From: Flavobacterium sp.
Lineage (GTDB): Bacteria > Bacteroidota > Bacteroidia > Flavobacteriales > Flavobacteriaceae
Assembly (NCBI GenBank): GCA_012032075.1
Contig: JAAURU010000205.1
Span: 1 to 6,779 of the forward strand
DNA length: 6,779 bases
Direction: 5' to 3'
Numbering within the stretch: position 1 is the first letter of the stretch; each line of letters starts with the position of its first letter. Positions 1 to 6,676 of the stretch are shown piece after piece. The position numbers were made by a program, and so were the translations under genes. The notes below the pieces were generated by a model. That model was given only the letters and a program-made list of their open reading frames with translations. It had not been told where the DNA came from and made no database searches.

Positions 1-857
1 GAGTTGAAGTTAAAGGAAGACTAAAAGGAACTTATATGTTACTTGATGAAGCTTCTGTTACAGGAACAGCAAACATTGTTATGGCTGCTGTTTTAGCAGA
101 AGGAACAACTACTATATACAACGCTGCTTGTGAACCTTACTTGCAACAATTGTGTAAAATGTTGAACTCAATGGGTGCTAAGATTACTGGTGTGGGTTCT
201 AATTTATTAACTATTGAAGGTGTTGAAGCTTTAGGTGGTTGTGAACATAGGATTTTACCAGACATGATTGAAATAGGTTCTTGGATTGGTTTAGCCGCTA
301 TGACCAAAAGTGAAATTACCATTAAAAATGTTAGTTGGGATAACTTAGGGCAAATTCCTAATGTGTTTCGAAAATTAGGTATAACATTAGAAAGAAAAGG
401 AGATGATATCTACATTCCTGCTCATAAAGAGGGTTATGAAATAAAAACAGATATTGACGGTTCTATTTTAACCGTTGCAGATGCTCCATGGCCAGGATTT
501 ACTCCAGATTTATTGAGTATCGTACTAGTAGTTTCTACACAAGCAAAAGGAGATGTTTTAATTCATCAAAAAATGTTTGAAAGCAGATTGTTTTTCGTAG
601 ATAAATTAATTGATATGGGTGCCAAAATTATGCTGTGTGATCCACATAGAGCAGTAGTTATGGGACATAATTTTGAATCACAACTAAAAGCTACTACCAT
701 GAGTTCTCCAGATATTAGAGCTGGAATTTCTTTGTTAATTGCAGCTTTAACGGCAAAAGGGACATCTACCATTCAAAATATTGAACAAATTGATAGAGGT
801 TACGAAAGGATTGATGAACGCTTAAGAGCAATTGGAGCTAATATAGTAAGAGTTTAA
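1..857 (+). CDS. murA: UDP-N-acetylglucosamine 1-carboxyvinyltransferase (MurA), 5'-partial
   Basis: MurA transfers the enolpyruvyl group of phosphoenolpyruvate to UDP-GlcNAc in the cytoplasm, the first committed step of peptidoglycan synthesis. The frame is open from base 3, so the gene begins outside the window; the ATG at 36 is internal. By comparison with E. coli MurA the window starts near residue 145, so the catalytic Cys loop is not visible. What is visible is the EPSP-synthase/MurA fold: RLKGTY, GTANIVMAAVLAEGTTTI, AACEPYLQQLC, the loop PGFTPDLL whose Asp codon is at 507-509 (equivalent to the active-site Asp305), DIRAG with Arg codon at 717-719 (equivalent to Arg397), and the C-terminal signature IDRGYERIDERLRAIGANI. 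The length from that point to the stop fits the family. The frame is unbroken. A terminator follows 20 nt after the stop, so murA ends its transcript here. Confidence is very high. Confidence 0.97.
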   Translation, partial: VEVKGRLKGTYMLLDEASVTGTANIVMAAVLAEGTTTIYNAACEPYLQQLCKMLNSMGAKITGVGSNLLTIEGVEALGGCEHRILPDMIEIGSWIGLAAMTKSEITIKNVSWDNLGQIPNVFRKLGITLERKGDDIYIPAHKEGYEIKTDIDGSILTVADAPWPGFTPDLLSIVLVVSTQAKGDVLIHQKMFESRLFFVDKLIDMGAKIMLCDPHRAVVMGHNFESQLKATTMSSPDIRAGISLLIAALTAKGTSTIQNIEQIDRGYERIDERLRAIGANIVRV

Positions 858-877
858 ACCATAAATATAGATACTTT

Positions 878-913
878 AAAATCCAAATTTTAATTTAGAA
901 TTTGGATTTTTTT
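878..913 (+). terminator. Rho-independent terminator after murA
   Basis: Perfect 12-bp inverted repeat, 878-889 against 899-910, with a 9-nt loop, running into seven T (907-913). It lies just downstream of the murA stop, so it should end the murA transcript. The stem is AT-rich with only two GC pairs, which is usual for this base composition. Confidence 0.8.
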
Positions 914-953
914 ATGCCTTATTTTTAAAAATTTCATGCGCTTATTTTATTTT

Positions 954-999
954 CGTAAAATACTTATATTTATTTGCGTAAAATACTTATATTTATTTG
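954..999. repeat. Perfect 23-bp tandem duplication upstream of the response regulator
   Basis: Two head-to-tail identical 23-bp copies, 954-976 and 977-999, each starting CGTAAAATACTTATA and ending ATTTG; a further CG begins a third copy at 1000. Each copy ends in TTTG, the sequence of a Bacteroidota -33 element. The copies lie in the murA/response-regulator spacer, 47 nt before the regulator's start. The array could be simple slippage or could duplicate a regulatory site; the sequence alone does not decide. Confidence 0.9.
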
Positions 1000-1028
1000 C
1001 GAATTTATTTTTTTTATTTTAAATTTTG
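996..1028 (+). promoter_or_regulatory. Candidate Bacteroidota promoter for the response regulator
   Basis: TTTG at 996-999 (the end of the second tandem-repeat copy) is followed after 20 nt by TAAATTTTG at 1020-1028, which is the -7 consensus TAnnTTTG with one extra T. The ATG at 1047 follows 18 nt later through an A-rich leader without a Shine-Dalgarno motif. The position is right, but the extra T in the -7 box makes this tentative. Confidence 0.4.
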
Positions 1029-1046
1029 TAAAAAAAAATAGTAAAT

Positions 1047-1702
1047 ATGAAAATTGGTTTTGTCGATGATCATTAATATTATTAGAAGCTTATAAAGGAA
1101 TTTTTAATGATTACAATTGTACTTTAACAGCTTGTAATGGATTGGAAATGATAGAAAAATTTGAATTTATTGAAAAGGAAAATTCTGATAATTTACCTGA
1201 CATTATTATAGTTGATGTTTATATGCCTCTGATGAATGGATTTGAAGCTGTAGAATGGTTGAAAGTTAATTATCCAAAAATTCAAATAATTATAGTTTCT
1301 TCATCAGAGGAAGAAATTAACGTTTTAAGAATGGTTAAATTAGGAGTTAATAGTTATGTTAATAAATCTAATATTACAAATGAAGGTTTAAGAAATGTCG
1401 TTAATGAAGTAACTAAGAAAGGTAATTATTTTGATAAGAATGTGGCTGAAATTGTAATAAAATCTTATCAGAATTCTGAATTAAATTTAGATAAAAATAT
1501 TGTTTTATCATTGACTGAGAAAGAAAAAGACGTTATTAAATTAGTTTGTAAGGAAATGACTTCAAGTGAAATTGCAAAAGCTCTATTTGTAAGTCCAAGA
1601 ACAATTGATTCATTTAGACATAACATAATTACTAAATTAAATGTAAAATCAATGGTAGGTGTTGCATTATTTGCTCAGAGAAACGGATTGCTAAATACAT
1701 AA
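1047..1702 (+). pseudogene. NarL/FixJ-family response regulator (receiver + LuxR-type HTH), frameshifted after the Asp-Asp-His pocket
   Basis: A two-component transcription regulator. From ATG 1047 the frame reads MKIGFVDDH and then stops at TAA 1074-1076. One missing base at about 1073-1075 (CATTAATA read as CATTTAATA) restores an unbroken frame, HLILLEAYKGIF, which runs to TAA 1702. The repaired protein is 218 residues, the usual length for this family. It has acidic pocket Asp7-Asp8, phospho-acceptor Asp57 in VDVYMP, Ser85/Ser86 in IIIVSSSEE, and conserved Lys107 in SYVNKS. A LuxR/GerE helix-turn-helix follows at about 150-212 (LTEKEKDVIKLV, SSEIAKALFVSPRTI). The open stretch from TTG 1142 (186 residues) is the remainder and is not a real start, because it would lack the acidic pocket. 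No histidine kinase is in the window. A small membrane protein starts 8 nt after the stop. The domain assignment is certain; whether the break is biological or a sequencing artefact is not known. Confidence 0.9.
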
Positions 1703-1710
1703 TTTAAGTT

Positions 1711-1887
1711 ATGAGTAGATTAAAAGAAAATATACCTTTTACTTATGAAAGAGGGAAATGTAAGATTAGTGGAAGAACTGAGGATGATAGAAAAGCTCTT
1801 AAAATAGAGATTATACTTTATTGGACATGGAGAATAATTTTAGCAATAGGCATTCTGTTTGGTACAGTTTACAAAGTAATTGGGTAA
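1711..1887 (+). CDS. Small single-pass membrane protein, 58 residues, unknown function
   Basis: ATG 1711 to TAA 1887 encodes MSRLKENIPFTYERGKC... followed by a charged stretch (GRTEDDRKALK) and one hydrophobic segment at about residues 36-57 (IEIILYWTW, ILAIGILFG), ending VYKVIG. I predict a cytoplasmic, basic N-terminal half and a C-terminal transmembrane helix. It starts 8 nt after the response regulator stop on the same strand, so it is probably co-transcribed and perhaps co-regulated. Its stop lies 11 nt from the stop of the convergent DUF5686 gene. I recognise no family. The mix of charged and hydrophobic blocks and the tight spacing support a real gene, but at 58 codons a chance reading frame cannot be excluded. 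Confidence 0.6.
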   Translation: MSRLKENIPFTYERGKCKISGRTEDDRKALKIEIILYWTWRIILAIGILFGTVYKVIG

Positions 1888-1898
1888 ATATTTTCTAT

Positions 1899-4361
1899 TT
1901 AAAATCGCAACCCAAACATAATTCCATCACCTTGAAAACCATTTTGGTAAGCTCTAACATAATCAATTCGTAAGAAACGTAATTTTCCAAAACCTATGTT
2001 GTCAAAACCAACACTAAATTCTTGATAAGGTTTTGAATTAGGAACGTTTATTTGGTGAAAACCACCTACTAAATTCCATTGTAATTTATTCAATAATGGA
2101 ATTTTATTCATAATATAACCTTTAAAATTATGCTGAAGATGAGTTTCTAAGTAAGCATCATTGTAGAATTAGTATAATAAGGTAATAAATTGAATGCATT
2201 TACATAATTTCCTCTAAAGTTAACATGAGTTTGATTACCATTAAAATGTTTGTAATCTATAAAAGAAATAGTTGAAGCATTAAAGAATTTTCCACCTCTT
2301 ATATTTGCTGAAAATTCTCCTTTGTTACCAAATGTTTTGTCATAGTCAACACGTGCAGCTATAAAATCATAATTGTAATTAGAATTTGTGCCTCCAAAAC
2401 CTTTCTCATAAGCAAAGCTTAAAACTGGATACTTATCGTTTTGTATGTTTATTTTTCCATCAGGTCTTGAGATGTATTTTTGCCCAAAACGAATTCTAGT
2501 TGAAAAGTTGAATTTAAAAAGACTATGATTTTCAAAACTCGATGTGTAATTAAAAGGTTGCAAAGGATCATTTGAAGTGTAAATATCATCCGATTTTATC
2601 GTTGTGTAATCTGTATTGTTGAATAATGCATGTCGGTTTTCATAGGATAATTTGGCATTGGTAAAAATACCATTTACTACTTCTTGACCATAATTGATTT
2701 CAGCAAATTCTTTATTATATAACTTCATAAAGTTGTTTTTAAAGAATAATGTACTAATAGTATTTACTAGATTTGGTATGGGTTCGTTGCTGTTAAATTG
2801 GCTAACAGCACTTCCTCCAGAGATAGAAATGTTTGCATTATTTATGTTGTTGAAACGATGATAATAACGACCATTAACTCTCAAGCGATCTTCTGCAAAA
2901 CCATAATTGAATGTGGATGAAATTAAAGTAAATTTTCCAGTTTCATCATTCCATTTTCTATAAGAAAAACCACTATCTAGGTTCCAACCTTGAAGGGTAT
3001 TGAAACTTATTGAAGAAAAATTGAAGAGACCTTGATAATTAAAGCTCCAGTTTTCATGTGAATTTCTAAAAGTGTATCCTGTAATAATTTTTGATAACTT
3101 AAATTTATTAGTTTTTGCATCAATAGAATCCATATAAGTTTTAGATTTTCTTACCGTTTGAATACTATCTTTCTTTACATAGCTTTTAGATTCTTCATCA
3201 GTTAATGGAACGGGTCTATAAGTTTGCCAATAAGCATCTTCTTTTTTATTAGCATTTTCTGCAAAAGAAACTATTTCTTTTCCAAAAGTCTTTTTTTCAA
3301 AAGCGTCTTTAAATACATAATTACTAAAAACGTGAGTAAATTTTCCTGTGAATTTCATTCCAAATGCTCCAGCATCAAAATCTAGTGATTGTATATTTTA
3401 ACCCATAATTTTTCGGTTATATTATAACTAAAATTTTGAATTAGCTTCATCGTTTCTAGAAAAGGTTGTTGCATTCTATAGCCTTTAATGTCTAAATCAA
3501 TTCCATAAATTGCCCAAGTATCTTCCACAATATAAATATAACCTTCAAAAACAGGTTCTTTGTCACTGTTTTGGAGTTACTTTTATTTTGTTAATCAGTT
3601 GGTTTTTGTCATCATAAAAAACACTTTCTAATTTGTAACGATAATAATTGAAAGCATTATTTGCAATAGGAGAAACCATATTAATACCAAATTCTACATA
3701 ATTTTCGTAAAAATCATAATTAGTATTTAAAGCAGTGTTGTAACTAAAACCACTATCGTTTCCAGCAATTTTAGATGCTATAATTTCTTCTTTTAGATTA
3801 TTTGGTTTTTCAAACTTTATTTTAGAAACCGTTTCCGACAAATAAATAACACCACTTCTAGTTGAATCTAGACTTCCTTCAATATCGCCTATTTCGATAC
3901 CCATAAATTTTTCAGGAATATCTTTCACTTTAAAAATACCTCTCGAATAAAAATCGGCTTCAAACTTATCCGTTTTATCAGCATTTATTTTTTTATTGGC
4001 TATAGCCTTTTTAATAATTTCATCAGCAGGATTAATCCCGTTTTCTAAAACTACTTCTTTTAATTGGAAATTTTCTTCTTGAAGAGTTACATCAAATTCA
4101 TAAGGGAAATTTGGAATATTTAAAATTTGCTTTTGTGTTTTATACCCTAAATACTGAAATAATAAAGTTACCTTTTTAGTAGTTGTATAATTCAATTCAT
4201 ATTTTCCGTTTTCATTTGTTGTTGTGTCCAATGTAAGTATTTTCAACATAAATATTTACAAAAGGAAGTGGATTTCCGTTAACATCTGTAACCTTGCCTT
4301 TTATTTGTGAAAGCAAAATACTACTAAATAAAAAGAATAATAAAGAAAGTAATTTTTTCAT
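1899..4361 (-). pseudogene. DUF5686 / carboxypeptidase-like regulatory domain outer-membrane protein, full length but with four frameshifts
   Basis: Reading minus from ATG 4361: a signal peptide (MKKLLSLLFFLFSSILLSQ), a CarboxypepD_reg-like beta-sandwich at about residues 20-100 (IKGKVTDVNGNPLPFVNIYV ... TTTNENGKYEL ... LQEENFQLKEVVL), then the long DUF5686 beta-barrel region (KFEADFYSRG, SPIANNAFNYYRYKLE, YIYIVEDTWAIYGIDLDIKG, DFDAGAFGMKFTGKFTH, FNTLQGWNLDSGF, DYKHFNGNQTHV) and the C-terminal KPYQEFSVGFDNIGFGKLR ... GDGIMFGLRF. Total about 820 residues, the family's normal length. The frame breaks at about 4226 (extra C), 3568 (one extra or two missing bases), 3392 (one missing) and 2161 (one missing A). 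Between the breaks conservation is excellent, and no in-frame nonsense substitution was seen. The open pieces are 4249-3563, 3358-2147 and 2111-1899, with bridging sequence readable between them. Function is unknown; it is predicted to be an outer-membrane barrel. It follows aroQ by 55 nt on the same strand and may share its transcript. Confidence 0.9.
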
Positions 4362-4416
4362 TTTTGTTTGTATATTTATTTAATAGACGATTTTTGTTGA
4401 AAATAGTTGTATGGAA

Positions 4417-4830
4417 TTACAGAAAATTTTGAATGGCTAAATCATAACTTTTTAAGCCAAAGCCAATGACAACTCCTTTAGCATTTGGAGAAATATAAGA
4501 TTGATGTCTGAAATCTTCTCTTGAAAAAGTATTGGAAATATGAACTTCAATAACTGGAGAAGTTATTCCTTTAATTGCATCACCTATTCCTATAGAAGTA
4601 TGAGTATAAGCACCAGCATTAAGAATAATACCATCATAAGAAAAACCTACTTCATGTAATTTATTGATAATTTCTCCTTCAATATTACTTTGATAGTATT
4701 CTAAAGTTAGGGAAGTGAATTTATTTTTTAAAGTTTCAAAATAGTCTTCAAAAGTTTGTGAGCCATAGATTTCAGGTTCACGTTTCCCTAATAAATTAAG
4801 ATTTGGACCGTTTAGTATTAGTAATTTCAT
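4417..4830 (-). CDS. aroQ: Type II 3-dehydroquinate dehydratase
   Basis: AroQ dehydrates 3-dehydroquinate to 3-dehydroshikimate, the third step of the shikimate pathway, in the cytoplasm; type II enzymes form dodecamers. The 137-residue protein has the family length and every hallmark: N-terminal LILNGPNLNLLGKREPEIYG with the flexible-loop Arg17 and catalytic Tyr22, the QSNIEGEII motif, NAGAYTHTS with Asn71 and His77, EVHISN with Glu95 and His97, and REDFRHQSYISP with Arg108. The start at ATG 4830 puts MKLLILNGPN at the very N-terminus, as usual. It is intact, unlike both minus-strand neighbours. A terminator ends 23 nt upstream of its start, so it needs either its own promoter inside that short gap or read-through. 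The DUF5686 gene follows after 55 nt. Confidence 0.97.
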   Translation of the reverse strand: MKLLILNGPNLNLLGKREPEIYGSQTFEDYFETLKNKFTSLTLEYYQSNIEGEIINKLHEVGFSYDGIILNAGAYTHTSIGIGDAIKGITSPVIEVHISNTFSREDFRHQSYISPNAKGVVIGFGLKSYDLAIQNFL

Positions 4831-4853
4831 GCCTATAGATTTTGAGTAAAAAT

Positions 4854-4883
4854 AAAAAAACCATTCAACTAATGAATGGTTTT
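4854..4883 (-). terminator. Rho-independent terminator of the minus-strand beta-barrel gene
   Basis: Inverted repeat 4857-4867 against 4873-4883 (11-bp stem containing ACCATTCA/TGAATGGT, 5-nt loop). On the minus strand it is followed by a T run (seven A on the plus strand, 4854-4860). It lies 20 nt after the stop of the barrel gene and only 23 nt before the aroQ start. A shorter T tract on the other side makes plus-strand function less likely, and nothing on that strand needs it. Confidence 0.8.
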
Positions 4884-4902
4884 ATAAAAAGTTTAAGAAA
4901 TT

Positions 4903-5444
4903 TTAAAATAGAATCCCAGCAGAAAGCTGGAAAACACTGTTTTTTGCTTGTGCATTTCTTGAAATTTCTGTAAGACCAAGAATATATCTTGCTTGAATAA
5001 ATAAGTTGTCGGTTAGTTGTAATCCTAAACCACCATCTAGAGCAAATTCGAAAGTATTGTAGTCTCTCAAATCAAATTCATCCTTCTTGCTTAATAAAAA
5101 GGATGCTTGTGGTCCAGCTTCTAAAGATAAACTTTCACTTAAGTTTATTTTTAATAAAAAAGGAATCGAGACATAACCTAATTCATTTTTAAATTCACCT
5201 ACTGCGTTATCAAGCGATGCACCTTGAGTAGAATAAAGCAGTTCAGGTTGTAGGGCAAAAGTTTTTGTAAGACCAATTCTAGTAACAATTCCTGCATGAT
5301 AACTAGTTATGGCATCAGTATTAATTTCGGAATCAGTAAAGTTGGCATAATTTAAACCGCCTTTAATTCCAATTTTTACGGTTTGAGAATAAATAGTTTG
5401 ACTAAATGCTATTGTAAGTAAAATAAAATTACATGTTTTTTCAT
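4903..5444 (-). pseudogene. Outer-membrane beta-barrel protein (PorT/OmpX-like), signal peptide frameshifted
   Basis: Minus-strand ATG 5444 reads MKKHVILF and then, in the same frame, YLQ and a stop. Adding one T to the T run at about 5419-5423 restores LLTIAFSQTIYSQ, completing a signal peptide, and the frame then runs unbroken to TAA at 4905-4903: 180 residues after repair. The mature part looks like an eight-strand barrel of the outer-membrane beta-barrel (PF13568-like) group: KIGIKGGLNYANFTDSEIN, YHAGIVTRIGL, FALQPELLYSTQGA, ELGYVSIPFLLKINL, SLEAGPQASFLL, LDGGLGLQL, LFIQARYILGLTEI, and a C-terminal FQLSAGILF ending in Phe, as outer-membrane proteins do. Because the shifted frame contains no ATG near its beginning, a plain start-to-stop search misses it. 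It is divergent from another barrel gene at 5577 and is followed by a terminator. The physiological role is unknown. Confidence 0.85.
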
Positions 5445-5522
5445 AATAAATTTCAGTAAAATATTGATTTATAAATATTAACGCTTGAAATGCCTTAAAA
5501 ATTGTTGAATTGCAAATTTTTT

Positions 5523-5553
5523 ATTGCTACATTAAAAAATATGTATAAATTTG
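5523..5553 (+). promoter_or_regulatory. Bacteroidota-type promoter for the plus-strand barrel gene
   Basis: ATTG at 5523-5526 (-33 element), a 19-nt spacer, and an exact TAnnTTTG -7 element, TAAATTTG at 5546-5553. Transcription should begin a few bases later, leaving a leader of roughly 15-20 nt before ATG 5577 that is A-rich with no Shine-Dalgarno motif, typical of Bacteroidota. Both elements and the spacing match the consensus. Confidence 0.8.
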
Positions 5554-5576
5554 CTTCATAACTAAAATTTAAAAAA

Positions 5577-6164
5577 ATGAAAAAATTATTATTTGCTGCT
5601 GTAGCAGTGTTTGCATTTGGAGTTTCAAATGCACAAGAAGAGTCTTCAGATGGAGGTTTTTCTCAAGGAGATGTTTACGCAACTGGTTCATTAAGTATTT
5701 CAAATACTAAAATGGGTGATATCAAGTCTGATGGATATTCATTTTCTCCTGGTGTTGGATATTTTGTAAATGAAAATATTGCTCTAGAAGCTGGTTTAGT
5801 AATAAATAAAGCTACTATTACAGTTATTGACGAGGAATTAGAAGCTAAAGGATTTGGTGGTTCATTAGGTGCAAAATATTATTTTACTCCTGCTAACAAA
5901 TTTTCATTCTTTGCGGGTCTTGGTGTTGGTTATTTAACTCAAAAAGTAGGTATTGATGAAACTGTAGATTTTAACACTTTATCAGTGTCAGTTATTCCTG
6001 GAGTGAATTATTTTTTAAATAATAATTTTGCTATTCAAGCTTCTTTAGGAGGTTTAGGTTATTCAAGTTCAAAATTTGATGTTGAAGATGCTGAGGCTTC
6101 TAATACTTTTGCTTTAGGTCTTAACTTAACTAACGTAAACTTTTCATTACTTTACAAATTCTAA
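5577..6164 (+). CDS. Outer-membrane beta-barrel protein (OmpW/OmpX-like, opacity-porin fold)
   Basis: A 195-residue protein with a clear signal peptide (MKKLLFAAVAVFAFGVSNAQ; cleavage probably just before or after the Gln), an acidic/glycine linker (EESSDGGFSQGD), then alternating amphipathic strands of a small barrel: VYATGSLSIS, YSFSPGVGYFVNENIALEAG, FGGSLGAKYYFTPANKFSFF, GLGVGYLTQKVG, VSVIPGVNYFLNNNFAIQAS, and a final ALGLNLTNVNFSLLYKF ending in Phe, the outer-membrane assembly signal. It resembles the outer-membrane beta-barrel (PF13505-like) proteins common in flavobacteria; the substrate, if any, is unknown. The start is fixed by the signal peptide and by the promoter 24 nt upstream. 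It has its own terminator, so it is a single-gene unit. The frame is intact. Family assignment is good; function is open. Confidence 0.92.
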   Translation: MKKLLFAAVAVFAFGVSNAQEESSDGGFSQGDVYATGSLSISNTKMGDIKSDGYSFSPGVGYFVNENIALEAGLVINKATITVIDEELEAKGFGGSLGAKYYFTPANKFSFFAGLGVGYLTQKVGIDETVDFNTLSVSVIPGVNYFLNNNFAIQASLGGLGYSSSKFDVEDAEASNTFALGLNLTNVNFSLLYKF

Positions 6165-6187
6165 TTTGTAAACTTATAAATTTTATT

Positions 6188-6213
6188 AAAATCCCGCAAC
6201 TGCGGGATTTTTT
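6188..6213 (+). terminator. Rho-independent terminator after the plus-strand barrel gene
   Basis: Perfect 10-bp stem, 6188-6197 against 6202-6211, with a GC-rich core (TCCCGC/GCGGGA) and a 4-nt AACT loop, followed by six T (6208-6213). It begins 23 nt after the barrel stop and is the strongest terminator in the window. Confidence 0.92.
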
Positions 6214-6220
6214 ATATTTT

Positions 6221-6450
6221 TTATTGAACTTGAATAGGTTCTATTCCAATTGAATACCATCCAGATTCATATTCTCTTGTATTGTATTTGTATGAACTTG
6301 TAGGAGCATCAAAATATTTACTGATTATTATGTTATCAGCAAAATTTACAATTACATCTCCTAATTGATTATTGCCTTGTGTAAAACTTCTTTGTAAGTT
6401 TGAGTAGTAGTTTCTTCTATACTTTCTACAAATTTTAATCCTATAATTTT
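6221..6450 (-). pseudogene. Short decayed or frameshifted coding stretch, unknown protein
   Basis: On the minus strand a protein-like frame ends at TAA 6223-6221: GDVIVNFADNIIISKYFDAP, then YKYNTREYESGWYSIGIEPI and QVQ. Upstream, a second frame reads IIGLKFVESIEETTTQTYKE and VLHKAI. The two join as HKAINQLGDVIVNF if one base is added to the A run near 6367-6371. The combined length is about 75 residues. No ATG, GTG or TTG opens either frame at a suitable place, and a stop lies just upstream, so the 5' end is missing, degraded, or hidden by another indel in the A-rich stretch near 6447-6453. I recognise no family. It is convergent with the plus-strand barrel gene. Support is the protein-like composition and the same one-base break seen elsewhere in the window; an accidental open frame remains possible. 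Confidence 0.4.
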
Positions 6451-6676
6451 TTATATTGTAAATAAAAGTGTTTTTTTTTATTTATATCACAAAATCAACT
6501 TATTATTTTATATTTCTTCAGAAGTAATCTTTTTTATAATAAAAGTTAATTTATAACGTTATATTTACTTTATGATTAAGTAGTTAATCAGTTTTGATAT
6601 GGCTATAAATCTCTTTAAATGGCGGTTTAAAGGATTGAATTTTTCATAAAAACTCAACAAACAAACAAATATTATT
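6451..6676. other. AT-rich non-coding stretch before the right-edge gene
   Basis: I find no supportable coding frame on either strand in these 226 bases. The end nearest the next gene is the A-rich leader AACAAACAAACAAATATT typical of Bacteroidota translation starts, without a Shine-Dalgarno motif. A weak TTTG (6593-6596) lies 19 nt before TAAATGG (6616-6622), but the -7 match is poor, so I do not call a promoter. Confidence 0.5.
6613..6632. repeat. Short inverted repeat CTTTAAA-N6-TTTAAAG upstream of the right-edge gene
   Basis: Perfect 7-bp arms, 6613-6619 and 6626-6632, separated by TGGCGG, 44 nt before ATG 6677. It has no T tract of its own, so it is not a terminator. It could be an operator-like dyad or a leader hairpin, or chance in AT-rich DNA. 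Confidence 0.4.

Noticed and set aside
137..772. Minus-strand open frames of 61 and 68 codons inside murA
   Set aside because: They lie wholly within an intact, unmistakable murA on the other strand and show no family features or signals of their own.
1142..1702. Treating the TTG-initiated 186-codon frame as the complete response regulator
   Set aside because: It lacks the beta-1 strand and acidic pocket, which are present immediately upstream in another frame from ATG 1047; the repaired 218-residue protein fits the family length.
1880..1915. Inverted repeat TTGGGT...ACCCAA between the convergent small membrane gene and the DUF5686 gene
   Set aside because: The arms are only 6 bp, the loop is 24 nt, and there is no T tract on either strand; too weak to call a bidirectional terminator.
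2147..4249. Reading the DUF5686 locus as two or three separate genes
   Set aside because: The pieces are consecutive parts of one family protein, the sequence between them continues it in shifted frames, and no start signals precede the inner pieces.
6481..6676. Possible CRISPR, attachment site or insertion-sequence end in the AT-rich stretch
   Set aside because: No repeated units, no terminal inverted repeats with a transposase, and no tRNA gene nearby were seen.
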